A stretch of 64,000 nt of DNA. Origin: Streptomyces sp. QL37. Lineage in GTDB: Bacteria > Actinomycetota > Actinomycetes > Streptomycetales > Streptomycetaceae. The translations under genes were made by a program, and so were the position numbers. The stretch covers positions 3,596,001 to 3,660,000 of the forward strand of contig NZ_PTJS01000001.1 in the NCBI RefSeq assembly GCF_002941025.1, written 5' to 3'. How positions within the stretch are numbered: position 1 is the stretch's first letter; each line of letters starts with the position of its first letter. The notes beneath the pieces are model-generated. The model made no database searches, was not told the origin of the DNA, and saw only the letters and a program-made list of their open reading frames with translations. Shown here piece by piece: positions 27,530 to 36,464 of the stretch.

Positions 27530-27562
27530 CCCGGGGACGGGGCGGGATGCCCCGCCCCCGGG
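27530..27562. terminator. Bidirectional terminator
   Basis: CCCGGGG (27530-27536) pairs with CCCCGGG (27556-27562), and CGGGGC with GCCCCG inside, 5-base loop. It lies between the cyclodeaminase-family gene and the convergent I36-like gene. Confidence 0.65.
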
Positions 27563-27570
27563 CGTCCCGC

Positions 27571-27942
27571 CTACTCGGCCAGCCGGATCGAGTTGATCGG
27601 CGTCATGTTCGTGACGATGGTCTCGCCCGGGTATCCCTTGTCGCCGCAGTTGACGCCGTCGTACCCCTTGCAGAGAGCCGCGGTCGCCCCACCCGTCTGG
27701 TTGTTGAGGACACGGTGCGTCCCGGTCTCGTCGACCAGGTTGTGGGCGCCGTACGACCAGTACATGTGCTCCGGCTTGTCACCGTTCCAGCCCGAACCCG
27801 GGTAGAGGCAGACGGCACCCGACGGGCACCCGTGGACGGTCGCCCGCGCTCCGGCCTCGGCGGCCTGCGAGCCCGCCCCCGTCACCAGCACGGCCCCTGC
27901 CGCGAACGTCAGTACAGCCGCCGCTCGTACGATCCTGCGCAT
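27571..27942 (-). CDS. Secreted peptidase-inhibitor I36-like protein
   Basis: 123 aa with a Sec signal peptide (MRRIVRAAAVLTFAAGAVLV, cleavage near AEAGA). The mature 95 residues contain four Cys (HGCPSGAVCLYPGSGWNG and CKGYDGVNCGDKGYPG), the beta/gamma-crystallin-like pattern of the I36 inhibitor family, whose model is the Streptomyces metalloprotease inhibitor SMPI. It probably acts outside the cell or is a small structural exoprotein. Single gene with its own promoter region up to about 28050. Confidence 0.82.
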   Translation of the reverse strand: MRRIVRAAAVLTFAAGAVLVTGAGSQAAEAGARATVHGCPSGAVCLYPGSGWNGDKPEHMYWSYGAHNLVDETGTHRVLNNQTGGATAALCKGYDGVNCGDKGYPGETIVTNMTPINSIRLAE

Positions 27943-28076
27943 GATTCCTCCTGTGGTCCCCGAACGCCCGTCCCCCGCAACTTCCCCCGTTGCGCGGGCG
28001 TTCGGCCTGACTGGAGACTGACACCCCCGCCGCCCCGGGCGCCGCACCCTTTCAGCACGGTGGAAACGTCGTCGCC

Positions 28077-29066
28077 TCAGACGCCCGCCGAATCGAGCAG
28101 CTGCCGTCCCAGCGGGGAGGGAACATGCAGCACACGCCGCCCTTCCCGGCGGCAGGAGGCCAGCCCGGCCTCGCGCAGGATCGCCAGCTGCTGGCTGGTG
28201 TTGGGCAGCGACGAGCCGACGGCGGCGGCCAGTTCCGAGGTGGACGCGCAGCCCTGGACCGCGATCTCGTACAGGAGAGCCGCGCGCGTCGGTCCGAGCA
28301 GCCTGGCCAGCGACGACCGGGCGGAGGGCCCGCCGGGGACGACAGGCTTGTCGACCGGGTAGACCAGCATCGGCAGCAGCGCGTCGTCGACCAGGGTGAC
28401 CGGCATGCGCCAGCAGAAGTACGAGGGCACGAGCAGGAGCCCGCGCCCGTCCAGATACAGGTCCCGCTCCACCGGGTACGCCATCTCCAGCACCGGCGGG
28501 GACCACCGGACCATCGGCCGGAAGGTCTCCAGCAGCGCCCGGGTGCCGCCGGCCGAGAGCTCCCGGGACCGCCAGGCGAGGTCGGAGGCCACCGCCGCGT
28601 CGATGCGCTCCCGGAACGGGGCGACGAACAGCCTGTCGTAGGTGCTCAGCGCGCCGCCCAGCACCCGCAGCGCCGTCGTGTCGCCCCTGGCGAGCTCCGC
28701 ACCCGCCGGGGGCCTGCCGCTCGCCCGGGCCAGCAGTTCCAGTTCGGTGCGCAGCCGGGTGCGCGGGGTGGTGAGCACCCGCTCGATCCCGTTCCTCAGA
28801 TCGGCGACGCCACCGTCCACGGCGGGCGTCAGGAAGTCCGGGAAGTAGGGCCCGTACGGCACCAGACCGCACAGGAACCGTGCGGCGCGGCGTCCCGGCC
28901 CTTCGGCCTTCAGCCGGTCCGCGACGCTGCGCCGCCAGGGTCCGAAGGCGACGAGCCCCTCCTTGTTCTGCAGCCGGCAGAGGCTGCAGACGATCTCCCA
29001 CAGCGGGTCGGGCCCGCGGGCGATCCGGACGTACTCCAGGTCCTCGGCGGTGAAGTGGATACGCAA
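28077..29066 (-). CDS. ArsR-type winged-helix regulator with N-terminal DUF5937-like domain
   Basis: 329 aa from a TTG at 29066, preceded by GGGGGG; another TTG lies one codon earlier. The C-terminus (about 245-329) is a winged helix: LLGPTRAALLYEIAVQGCAS, then SLPNTSQQLAILREAGLASC, with a basic wing RREGRRVLHV. The N-terminal 240 residues (RIHFTAEDLEYVRIARGPDP and VERDLYLDGRGLLLVPSYFC) match the large family of Streptomyces regulators with this helical domain of unknown ligand. No obvious partner gene. Confidence 0.85.
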   Translation of the reverse strand: MRIHFTAEDLEYVRIARGPDPLWEIVCSLCRLQNKEGLVAFGPWRRSVADRLKAEGPGRRAARFLCGLVPYGPYFPDFLTPAVDGGVADLRNGIERVLTTPRTRLRTELELLARASGRPPAGAELARGDTTALRVLGGALSTYDRLFVAPFRERIDAAVASDLAWRSRELSAGGTRALLETFRPMVRWSPPVLEMAYPVERDLYLDGRGLLLVPSYFCWRMPVTLVDDALLPMLVYPVDKPVVPGGPSARSSLARLLGPTRAALLYEIAVQGCASTSELAAAVGSSLPNTSQQLAILREAGLASCRREGRRVLHVPSPLGRQLLDSAGV

Positions 29067-29221
29067 CAAGATTTCCCCCCTTGTCGTACCTCTCACCACT
29101 GTGGGGGCGGGGGCGGCCCGGGGGCCAAGCTTTCCCGCCGCGTGTCCGGCACGGGTGAGGGCCCGCACAACCGGGTGGAACTCTGTGGTCCGCCCCCGGG
29201 GCCGTTCAGTAGCGTGCGGGT

Positions 29222-29731
29222 ATGAGCACTTCCGACATCACCCCGGCCACGACCTCGTCCGACGCCCACCCCCGGTTCGCGGAAGCCCTGCGGGAGCTGG
29301 GACTCGACGTCGAGGTACGCCGCTTCCCCGACGCCACACGCACCGCGGCCGAGGCCGCCGCCGCGATCGGCTGCGAGCTCGGCCAGATCGTCAAGTCCCT
29401 GATCTTCGAGGCGGACGGTGTGCCCGTCCTGGTCCTGGTGGACGGCTCGTCCCGGGTGGACGTCGAACGCGTGAGGGCCGAGCTCGGCGCCGGAAAGGTC
29501 GAGCGGGCCGGAGCCGGTCCGGTCCGGGAGACCACCGGGTACGCGATCGGCGGGATCCCGCCCTTCGGGCACCGTACGAAGACCCGGGTGCTGGCCGACC
29601 GGGGGCTGCTCGGCCACACGACGGTCTGGGCGGCCGCCGGCACCCCGCACACGGTCTTCCCGCTCGATCCCGGGAGCCTGATCGAGCTCGCGGGCGGCAC
29701 TCTCGTGGACGTCCGCGAGCGAGCCGCGTGA
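29222..29731 (+). CDS. YbaK/EbsC family aminoacyl-tRNA deacylase
   Basis: 169 aa. Editing-domain protein that hydrolyses mischarged tRNA (Cys- or Ala-tRNAPro class). Family marks: AAAAIGCELGQIVKSLIFEA with the key Lys, and GYAIGGIPPFGH, the conserved GGxxP loop. The stop overlaps the next gene's GTG (GTGA), so it is translationally coupled to a DMT transporter. Confidence 0.92.
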   Translation: MSTSDITPATTSSDAHPRFAEALRELGLDVEVRRFPDATRTAAEAAAAIGCELGQIVKSLIFEADGVPVLVLVDGSSRVDVERVRAELGAGKVERAGAGPVRETTGYAIGGIPPFGHRTKTRVLADRGLLGHTTVWAAAGTPHTVFPLDPGSLIELAGGTLVDVRERAA

Positions 29732-30579
29732 CCCCCCTGGTGGCGGCGGCCGTCCTGGCCGCCGCGATCACGCACGCCAGCTGGAACGCCATCGCCCATG
29801 CCATACGTGACCAGTTGGTGTCCTTCACCCTGATCTCCGGTGGCGGGGCGCTGATCGGGCTCGTGCTGGCCTGCTTCGCCCCGCTCCCGGCCGCCGGCGC
29901 CTGGCCGTACCTGCTCGTCTCCGCGGGTCTGCACGTGGCGTACATGCTGCTGCTGATGCGCTCGTTCACCCTGGGCGACTTCGGCCAGATGTATCCGATC
30001 GCCCGGGGCACGGCCCCCCTGGTCGTGACGGTCCTGGCCGCCGTGTTCGTCGGGGAGCGCCCGGACGGCTGGGCGACGGTGGGCGTCGCCGTGGCCTCGG
30101 CGGGGCTCGTCGGGCTGGCGCTGTGGGGCATCCGCGGCTCCGGCAGGCGCCCCCACTGGCCGGCGATCCTGGCGGCCCTCGCGACGGGCCTGGCCATCGC
30201 CGGCTACACCACGGTCGACGGTGTGGGGGTGCGTGCCTCGGGGACACCGATCGGCTACATCGCGTGGCTGATGATCCTGGAGGGGATCGCCATCCCCGCC
30301 TACGCGTTCTGGCGCCGCAGGGGTGAACTGGTACCGCAGCTCGGCCCGTTCGCCGGCAGAGGGCTGCTGGGCGCGGCCCTGTCGGTCGCCGCGTACGGTC
30401 TCGTCCTCTGGGCGCAGACGAAGGCGGCGCTCGCCCCGATCGCCGCGCTCCGTGAGTCCTCGATCATCGTGGGCGCCGCGATAGGGACCGTGTTCTTCAA
30501 GGAGCGGTTCGGGGCTCCGAGGATCGCCGCGGCCGGGCTGATGGTGGTCGGTATCGGCCTGATGCTGCACACGGGTTGA
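29728..30579 (+). CDS. EamA/DMT superfamily transporter
   Basis: 283 aa with ten membrane helices in two EamA repeats: the first ends near PIARGTAPLVVTVLAAVFVG, the second near LRESSIIVGAAIGTVFFKE, both carrying the family's end-of-repeat pattern. DMT transporters of this size export or exchange small metabolites. The GTG start overlaps the upstream deacylase stop. Substrate unknown. Confidence 0.92.
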   Translation: MTPLVAAAVLAAAITHASWNAIAHAIRDQLVSFTLISGGGALIGLVLACFAPLPAAGAWPYLLVSAGLHVAYMLLLMRSFTLGDFGQMYPIARGTAPLVVTVLAAVFVGERPDGWATVGVAVASAGLVGLALWGIRGSGRRPHWPAILAALATGLAIAGYTTVDGVGVRASGTPIGYIAWLMILEGIAIPAYAFWRRRGELVPQLGPFAGRGLLGAALSVAAYGLVLWAQTKAALAPIAALRESSIIVGAAIGTVFFKERFGAPRIAAAGLMVVGIGLMLHTG

Positions 30580-30596
30580 GCGGGCCGGCCCCTTCG

Positions 30597-31079
30597 TCAC
30601 CGTGCGGCCGACGCCGCCAGCTCCACGACCACTTCGCCGTCCTCCTCCTCGCCCGTGGGCCGGAAGCCGAGCGAGGTGTAGAGGCGTCCGGCCGCCGTGT
30701 TGACGGGATCGTAGGAGAGCCGGAGCACCTCGCACCCCTCCTGCTCCGCCAGCCATCCGGCCAGCGTGCGTACGGCGGCGCGGCCGACGCCCCGGCCCTG
30801 TTCGGGGCCGTCGACGAGCATCCCGCCGATCCAGTACGAGCCGTCGTCGTCCCTGGCCCACATCACATGTCCGGTCACGGTGTCGTCCCCGTACACCGCG
30901 AGCGAGTGCCAGGTGTCCTCGCGCAGCGACAGCAGCAGATAGCGGGCGGCCAGTGCGGGAGCGTGGGCGCGCTGGGCGTCGAGGGGCGCGATGTCCGCGA
31001 CCGCACGCCAGTTGGCGTCGTCGACCGGGCGCAGGGTGATGCGCCGGCCGGCCCGGTCCGTGAGTCCGTGGTCGATCAT
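30597..31079 (-). CDS. GNAT N-acetyltransferase
   Basis: 160 aa. Acetyl-CoA-binding motif A reads GMLVDGPEQGRGVGRAAVRT, with the Q/R-x-x-G-x-G/A loop QGRGVGRA; motif B is LRLSYDPVNTAAGRLYTSLG. The TITLRPVDDANWRAV-type opening resembles diamine/spermidine acetyltransferases (PaiA/BltD kind), so polyamines are a possible substrate. Convergent with the DMT transporter. Confidence 0.9.
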   Translation of the reverse strand: MIDHGLTDRAGRRITLRPVDDANWRAVADIAPLDAQRAHAPALAARYLLLSLREDTWHSLAVYGDDTVTGHVMWARDDDGSYWIGGMLVDGPEQGRGVGRAAVRTLAGWLAEQEGCEVLRLSYDPVNTAAGRLYTSLGFRPTGEEEDGEVVVELAASAAR

Positions 31080-31180
31080 CCGGGCAGGGTAGGCAGCGGG
31101 CCGCCGGTCCGGCTACCGGATTTCCGGGTCCCCCGCCACCCGGCTGCCGGGTTTCCGGATCCCCGTCCCCCGGATACCGG

Positions 31181-31978
31181 CTACCGGCTTTCGGGGTCCC
31201 CCGTCATCGCCGCGCGGAAGGCGGTGTTGACGGCGAGCAGCCCGCCGTCCACCCGCAGCGTCGTGCCGGTGATCCAGGCCGCGTCCCGCGAGGCGAGGAA
31301 GGCGACGGCGGCCGCGATGTCGTCCGGTTCGCCCACCCGCCCGAGAGGGTAGAGCGCGGCGGCCCGCTCCAGCTCGGCGTCGCGGCCCGCCCAGGCGTCC
31401 GTACGGATCGTGCCGGGCGCCACGAGGTTGACGCGGACGCCACGAGGTCCGGCGTGGCCGGCGAGGGTCCGGGTCAGGCTGGCCAGGCCCGCCTTGGCGG
31501 CGCTGTAGGCGTGGCCGCCGAAGTCCTGTTCGCCGTTGACCGAGCCGATGTTGACGATGGCGCCGCGGCCGGAGGCCACCAGGTGCGGCAGTGCGGCGCG
31601 GGAACAGCGGTGGGGGCCGGTCAGGGTGATGTCGAGGGTACGGGCCCAGGGTTCGTCGGCCTCGTCCTCGAAGAGCGCCACGTCGTCGTCGTAGTAGGCG
31701 TAGGCGTTGTTGACCAGGACGTCGAGCCGTCCGAAGACGGCGACCGCGTGGGCCACCGCCGCGTCGACCGCCGCCCGGTCCCCCACGTCGCAGGCGAGGG
31801 ATTCGGCGGTGCCGCCCGTGCCGCGTATCCCGGCGGCCGTGCGCTCGGCGCGGCCGGCGTCCAGGTCGGTGACGAGGACGGCCGCCCCCTCGGAGGCGAG
31901 CCGGCGGGCGGTCGCCGCCCCGATGCCCTGTCCCGCGCCCGTGAGGAGCGCGGCGTATCCGTCGAGGCGAGGAGTCAT
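31181..31978 (-). CDS. SDR family oxidoreductase
   Basis: 265 aa classical short-chain dehydrogenase. Cofactor loop LTGAGQGIGAATARRLA (about 12-28), VLVNNAYAYYDD replacing the usual NNAG, catalytic Ser in VNIGSVNGEQ, and Y-S-A-A-K. The acidic VTDLDA after strand 2 favours NAD(H). The ATG at 31978 overlaps the upstream serine hydrolase stop (ATGA), so the two work as a coupled pair. The gene's 3' end runs into a stretch of degenerate GC-rich repeats (31111-31200). Confidence 0.92.
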   Translation of the reverse strand: MTPRLDGYAALLTGAGQGIGAATARRLASEGAAVLVTDLDAGRAERTAAGIRGTGGTAESLACDVGDRAAVDAAVAHAVAVFGRLDVLVNNAYAYYDDDVALFEDEADEPWARTLDITLTGPHRCSRAALPHLVASGRGAIVNIGSVNGEQDFGGHAYSAAKAGLASLTRTLAGHAGPRGVRVNLVAPGTIRTDAWAGRDAELERAAALYPLGRVGEPDDIAAAVAFLASRDAAWITGTTLRVDGGLLAVNTAFRAAMTGDPESR

Positions 31979-33174
31979 AGCGCCGACCGTACTGCCCGGA
32001 CCAGGGCCTGGGCACGGGGGTCGGCGGTAACTCCCTTCTGCAGACCGTTCGTCACATAGCCGAGCGCTATGCCCGTTTCGGGGTCGGCGAAGCCCAGCGA
32101 ACCGCCGCGTCCGGGGTGCCCGAACGACCCGGGGCCGAGCAGCGGCGCCGCCGGTCCGTGCAGCATGTAGCCGAGGCCGAAGCGGGTGCTGACGACCAGC
32201 ACGCGGTCCGGTCCCGCGGACTCCTCGGTGCGGGCCAGGGTGAGCGTCGCGGGGGCGAACAGCCGCTCCCCGTCGACCTGGCCGATCATCGCGGCGTAGC
32301 AGCGGGCGAGGCCGCGCGCGGTGGCGACGCCGTTGGAGGCGGGGAGTTCCGCCGCGCGGTAGTCCGGGGCGTTCTCGTCGGGGAAGGGGTCGATCGCGCC
32401 GAAGGCGCGGCGGGTCAGCGAGGCCGGATCGGCGTAGGCGTCGACGACGGAGCGCTTGGGGCGCACGCGCAGTGCGCCGCTGCCCTCGGCCGGCGGCGGT
32501 GCGACCGGCCCGATGCGGCCGATGCGGTGCGACTCGTCGGCCGGGAGCCCGAACCAGAAGTCCAGGCCGAGCGGGCGTGCGATCTCCTCCGCGACCCACC
32601 GGCCGATGGTCCGCCCGGTGACCCTGCGCACCAGTTCGCCGACGAGCCAGCTGTAGGTCTGGGCGTGGTACCCGTGGTCGGTGCCGGGCTCCCACTGGGG
32701 CCGCTGGGCGGCGACGGCCGCGGCTCCGGTGGTTCCGTCCGCCGCCTCCTGAGGTGTCAGCGCCCGGTCGAGGGCGGCCAGCCCGGCCCGGTGGGCCAGG
32801 AGGTGGCGCACGAGGACGCGCTCCTTGCCGTTCGCCTTGAACTCCGGCCAGTACGTGCCGACGGGGGCGTCGAGGTCCACCTGTCCGCGCTGGTGCAGCA
32901 GCAGCGGTACGGCGGCTGCGACGCCCTTCCCCGCGGAGCGGACGATCTGGACGGTGTCCACGGCCCAGGGCTCGGTGCCGTCCACATCTCTCGTACCGGC
33001 CCACAGGTCAACGACCTTGCGCCCGTGGTGGTAGAGGGCCACGGCCGCTCCCCGTTCACCGCGCTGTTCGAAGTTACGGACGAAAGCGTCCCGTACCGCC
33101 TCGAACCCCGGCGCCACCGTGCCCCGTACGTCCACACCTGCTACCGCGCTCCCGCTCATCCCCCCATGGTGCAT
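31975..33174 (-). CDS. Beta-lactamase-like serine hydrolase (EstB/class C fold)
   Basis: 399 aa, no signal peptide seen, so probably cytoplasmic esterase or amidase. Active-site S80-A-G-K83 in VQIVRSAGKGVAAAV, a Y-S-W in TYSWLVGELV for the Y-x-N position, and GHPGRGGSLGF for the third motif. This fits EstB-like carboxylesterases more than true beta-lactamases. The start is uncertain: ATG at 33174 or 33159 (MSGSAVAG). Coupled to the SDR gene by ATGA. Confidence 0.88.
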   Translation of the reverse strand: MHHGGMSGSAVAGVDVRGTVAPGFEAVRDAFVRNFEQRGERGAAVALYHHGRKVVDLWAGTRDVDGTEPWAVDTVQIVRSAGKGVAAAVPLLLHQRGQVDLDAPVGTYWPEFKANGKERVLVRHLLAHRAGLAALDRALTPQEAADGTTGAAAVAAQRPQWEPGTDHGYHAQTYSWLVGELVRRVTGRTIGRWVAEEIARPLGLDFWFGLPADESHRIGRIGPVAPPPAEGSGALRVRPKRSVVDAYADPASLTRRAFGAIDPFPDENAPDYRAAELPASNGVATARGLARCYAAMIGQVDGERLFAPATLTLARTEESAGPDRVLVVSTRFGLGYMLHGPAAPLLGPGSFGHPGRGGSLGFADPETGIALGYVTNGLQKGVTADPRAQALVRAVRSAL

Positions 33175-33212
33175 CGCGCAGCAGGTGGAACGGGTGGCGG
33201 GTCACCTCCTGT

Positions 33213-33983
33213 TCACGAACGCGGTACGGACACGGAACGCGGGTCGAAGCCGAAGGGCAGCTCCAGCCGGTGCCTGCGCATGAGGCCGTCGTCGCACAGG
33301 AGGTCGTACGTGCGGTCGTCGGCGGCGATCACCCCGTCGCTCAGGATGACGGCGCGCGGGCAGAGTTCGAGGGCGTACGGCAGGTCGTGGGTGACCATCA
33401 GCACGGTGACGTCCAGGGACCGCAGGATGTCGGCGAGTTCACGGCGGGAGGCGGGGTCCAGGTTGGAGGAGGGCTCGTCCAGGACGAGGATCTCCGGTTC
33501 CATGGCGAGGACGGTGGCGACGGCGACCCGGCGGCGCTGGCCGAAGGAGAGGTGGTGCGGGGGCCGTGCCGCGTACTCCTCCATGCCGACCTGCTTGAGC
33601 GCGCTCATGACCCGGTCCTCCAGCTCGGGACCGCGCAGTCCGGCCGCGGCGGGCCCGAAGGCGACGTCCTCGCGGACGGTCGGCATGAAGAGCTGGTCGT
33701 CGGGGTCCTGGAAGACGATGCCGACACGGCGGCGGATCTCGGCGAGGTGCCTCTTCTCCACCGGCAGCCCGGCGACGCGGACGGTGCCGGCGCCCGCGTC
33801 GAGGATGCCGTTGAGGTGGAGGACGAGGGTGGTCTTGCCCGCGCCGTTGGGGCCGAGCAGCGCCACGCGTTCACCGCGGGCCACGGTCAGGTCGACGCCG
33901 AAGAGGGCCTGGTGGCCGTCGGGGTAGGCGTAGGCGAGGCCGCTGACCTCGAGGGACGGCGCGGGGGCGGTGGGCAGGCTCAT
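33213..33983 (-). CDS. cbiO: ECF transporter ATPase, nickel/cobalt (NikO/CbiO)
   Basis: 256 aa from the ATG at 33983, which overlaps the permease stop (ATGA). ATPase with Walker A LLGPNGAGKTTL at about 40-51, signature LSFGQRRRVAVATVLAMEP, Walker B ILVLDEPSSNLDPAS and the CbiO-type Q-loop FQDPDDQLF. It powers uptake of Ni2+ or Co2+ with the Q and M/N subunits encoded upstream. Confidence 0.94.
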   Translation of the reverse strand: MSLPTAPAPSLEVSGLAYAYPDGHQALFGVDLTVARGERVALLGPNGAGKTTLVLHLNGILDAGAGTVRVAGLPVEKRHLAEIRRRVGIVFQDPDDQLFMPTVREDVAFGPAAAGLRGPELEDRVMSALKQVGMEEYAARPPHHLSFGQRRRVAVATVLAMEPEILVLDEPSSNLDPASRRELADILRSLDVTVLMVTHDLPYALELCPRAVILSDGVIAADDRTYDLLCDDGLMRRHRLELPFGFDPRSVSVPRS

Positions 33984-34741
33984 ACGGTCCATCCCAGCAG
34001 ACATACGACGAGGGCGAGCACGGGGAGTGCCGCGGCGTGCGCCCACTGGGTACGGGAGGCGGTCACCTCGTCGATCACCGGCATGGTGCCGGTGTAGCCG
34101 CGGCTGACCATCGCGAGGTGGACGCGCTCGCCGCGCTCGTAGGACCGGATGAAGAGGGCGCCCGCCGTCTTGGCGAGGACGCTCCAGTGCCGCACCCCGC
34201 TCGCCTCGAAGCCCCGGGAGCGCCGTGCGATCGACATCCGGCGCAGCTCGTCGGTGATGACGTCGCCGTAGCGGATCATGAAGGACGCGATCTGGACGAG
34301 CAGCGGCGGCAGTCTGAGCCGCTGGAGGCCGAGCAGCAGGGAGCGCAGCTCGGTGGTCGAGGCGAGGATCACCGAGGCCGCCACGCCGAGGGTGCCCTTC
34401 GCGAGGACGTTCCAGGCGCCCCAGAGACCGGGGACGCTGACGGGGACACCGAGCAGCTCGGTCTGCTCCCCCGGCACGACGAACGGCATGAGCAGCGCGA
34501 ACGCCACGAACGGCACCTCGATGACCAGCCGCTTCAGCAGGAACCCGGCGGGGATCCGGGCCACCGCTGCGACGGCGGCGAGCAGCACTGCGTACAGCGC
34601 GAAGGCCCAGACGGCCTCGCGGGGGGTGGAGACGACGACCACGACGAAGCAGAGGACGGCGGCGAGCTTGCAGTGCGGTGGCAGGGCGTGGACCGGCGAG
34701 TGGCCGTGCCGGTAGAGCTTGTGCGCGTGGCCTGCGCCCAT
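33980..34741 (-). CDS. cbiQ: ECF transporter transmembrane T-component (NikQ/CbiQ)
   Basis: 253 aa, five to six helices. It opens MGAGHAHKLYRHGHSPVHAL; the His-rich start is usual for CbiQ. The coupling helices hold RRSRGFEASGVRHW and ERGERVHLAMVSRGYTG, the Arg-x-Arg-Gly signatures that contact the ATPase. Sandwiched in the operon: 1 bp after the MN gene and overlapping the ATPase gene by 4 bases. Confidence 0.94.
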   Translation of the reverse strand: MGAGHAHKLYRHGHSPVHALPPHCKLAAVLCFVVVVVSTPREAVWAFALYAVLLAAVAAVARIPAGFLLKRLVIEVPFVAFALLMPFVVPGEQTELLGVPVSVPGLWGAWNVLAKGTLGVAASVILASTTELRSLLLGLQRLRLPPLLVQIASFMIRYGDVITDELRRMSIARRSRGFEASGVRHWSVLAKTAGALFIRSYERGERVHLAMVSRGYTGTMPVIDEVTASRTQWAHAAALPVLALVVCLLGWTV

Positions 34742-34742
34742 G

Positions 34743-35792
34743 TCAGACGGACTCGGTGGTGCGGGATCCGGTGGCCTCCGGCGCCCGGCGCCGGCGCACG
34801 GCCCAGAAGACGCCGCTGCCGACGGCGACGGTGACGCCGACGCCGATCACTCCGGCGAGGCCTCCGGAGACGCGGGCGTTACTGATGTCCTCGATGCCGT
34901 AGTCGGCGAGCGGGGAGCCCGCCGCGTCGTGTTCCTGGACCTTCTCGTCGATGCCCTTGTCGGCGGCGACCTTCTCCAGGCCGTCGGGGCTGGCGGACGC
35001 GTAGAAGGAGACGACGCCCGCGAGGACGACCGCGGCCGCGAGGCCGGCGGCCCAGACCCCGCGTGTGGAGCGGGCGGCCGCGGGCGCGGGCGAGGAGGCC
35101 GGCGCGTCGACGAGTTCGCCGTCCACACGGAGCTTGAGCGGGGCGGCGAGTCCGCGCGCCCCGTGCACCAGGTCGGGGCGCACGGCGATCACGGCGCCGA
35201 CGGTCAGCGCGGTGATCGCCGCCTCCCCGATACCGATCAGCACATGGACGCCGACCATCGCGGTGAGCACCTTGCCGATGGGTACGTCGGTGGTGCCGCC
35301 GATCGCGTAGATGAGGGTGAACGCGACGGCGGCGGCCGGCACGGAGACGAGCGCGGCCACGAAGGCCGCGACGGTCGTCGAGCGGCGGGTACGGGGCAGC
35401 ACACGGGTCAGCCCGCGGAAGAGCGCGTAGGCGACGACGGTGGTGACGACCCCCATCACCGTGATGTTCACGCCGAGCGCGGTCAGGCCGCCGTCGGCGA
35501 AGAGGATGCCCTGCATCAGCAGGACGACCGCTATGCAGAGCAGCCCCGTGTAGGGGCCGACCAGGATCGCCGCCAGTGCCCCGCCCAGGAGGTGTCCGCT
35601 GGTACCCGCCGCGACCGGGAAGTTCAGCATCTGCACGGCGAAGATGAAGGCGGCGACGAGCCCCGCCAGCGGGGCGGTCCGCTCGTCCAGTTCCCGCCGG
35701 GCGCCGCGGAGACCGACGGCGACCGCTCCTGCGGCGACGACACCCGCGACGGCGGAGACGGGTGCGTTGATGAAACCGTCGGGTACATGCAT
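34743..35792 (-). CDS. cbiM: Fused substrate-binding ECF component NikMN/CbiMN
   Basis: 349 aa from the ATG at 35792. The N-terminus is MHVPDGF; His2 of this motif coordinates the metal in NikM/CbiM. The M domain (1 to about 215) has seven helices (AGTSGHLLGGALAAILVGP is a hallmark). The C-terminal part (about 240-349) is a CbiN/NikN-like module with two helices and SPDGLEKVAADKG. The fusion is known in actinomycetes. A Nur-type box 65 bp upstream supports nickel as substrate. Confidence 0.93.
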   Translation of the reverse strand: MHVPDGFINAPVSAVAGVVAAGAVAVGLRGARRELDERTAPLAGLVAAFIFAVQMLNFPVAAGTSGHLLGGALAAILVGPYTGLLCIAVVLLMQGILFADGGLTALGVNITVMGVVTTVVAYALFRGLTRVLPRTRRSTTVAAFVAALVSVPAAAVAFTLIYAIGGTTDVPIGKVLTAMVGVHVLIGIGEAAITALTVGAVIAVRPDLVHGARGLAAPLKLRVDGELVDAPASSPAPAAARSTRGVWAAGLAAAVVLAGVVSFYASASPDGLEKVAADKGIDEKVQEHDAAGSPLADYGIEDISNARVSGGLAGVIGVGVTVAVGSGVFWAVRRRRAPEATGSRTTESV

Positions 35793-35856
35793 GGAGTGGC
35801 TCCGCTTCGGGCGTTGCTGCTGGCGGGGTCGGGAAACGCTCCATGATAGAGCCCTG

Positions 35857-35873
35857 TTGCAAATAGTTCGCAA
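35857..35873 (-). promoter_or_regulatory. Nur-type nickel-response box
   Basis: TTGCAA-ATAGT-TCGCAA matches the published Streptomyces Nur consensus tTGCaa-N5-ttGCAA at all but one position. It lies in the AT-richer gap between the divergent Ni/Co transporter operon and ssgE, 65 bp from the former's start and about 97 bp from the latter's. Nur is the nickel-sensing Fur-family repressor. Confidence 0.65.
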
Positions 35874-35969
35874 GAGCGCAGAGATGACAACTACGCCAAC
35901 CCTCAACATGCCCAAATGGGAATATATGGGACATTAGGGGGAGAGATTTTCGCACAGGAGGAGCCGGCC

Positions 35970-36341
35970 ATGTCCCTCGTGATCCAAGAACACGCCCGAG
36001 CCCGGCTCATCACCGACGGCCCGGATCCCCGACCGGTCCCCGTCGAACTGCGCTACGACCCCGAGGAGCCGGGGGCCGTGCGTGTCCGGCTCCCCGGAGG
36101 CGCCGACCGGACCTTCGGCCTCGACCTCCTGGAACGCGGACTGCGCTCCCCCGTCACCCGCGGCGACATACGGATATGGCCGTGCGGCCGGGCCCAGCTG
36201 GTCCTGGAACTGCACTCGACGGACGGTGTCGCCGTCCTCCAGTTCGACATCGCGCCCGTCATCCGCTTCGTGTCGCGGACCCGCGGCCTGACGGCGAAGC
36301 GCCCGCCTGCCGCCACCACCGCCCCCGTCACCCGCGCCTGA
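35970..36341 (+). CDS. ssgE: SsgA-like sporulation/cell-division protein (SALP), probably SsgE
   Basis: 123 aa from the ATG at 35970 with GGAGG 10 bases upstream; an in-frame ATG at 35916 would add 18 residues. It shows the SALP fold marks: PVPVELRYDPEEPGAVRVRL, FGLDLLERGL, and GDIRIWPCGRAQLVLELHS. SALPs are found only in morphologically complex actinomycetes and guide septum or autolysin placement in sporulation; SsgE is tied to correct spore separation. The SsgE assignment rests on remembered gene order beside the Ni/Co transporter and is less sure than the family. Confidence 0.88.
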   Translation: MSLVIQEHARARLITDGPDPRPVPVELRYDPEEPGAVRVRLPGGADRTFGLDLLERGLRSPVTRGDIRIWPCGRAQLVLELHSTDGVAVLQFDIAPVIRFVSRTRGLTAKRPPAATTAPVTRA

Positions 36342-36346
36342 ACGGA

Positions 36347-36380
36347 GACGAGCCCCCGTGCCGTTGCACGGGGGCTCGTC
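36347..36380 (+). terminator. Terminator after ssgE
   Basis: A perfect 15-bp stem (36347-36361 and 36366-36380) with loop CGTT starts 5 bp after the ssgE stop; it could also serve the convergent MMPL gene. Confidence 0.8.
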
Positions 36381-36464
36381 GTCGCCCCGGTCCCCCGTCC
36401 CCACAGGTAACCGGCGCTCCGGGGCCGCGCTCCGCTCAGACGCGTGCCCCGGGGTCTCGGTGCG

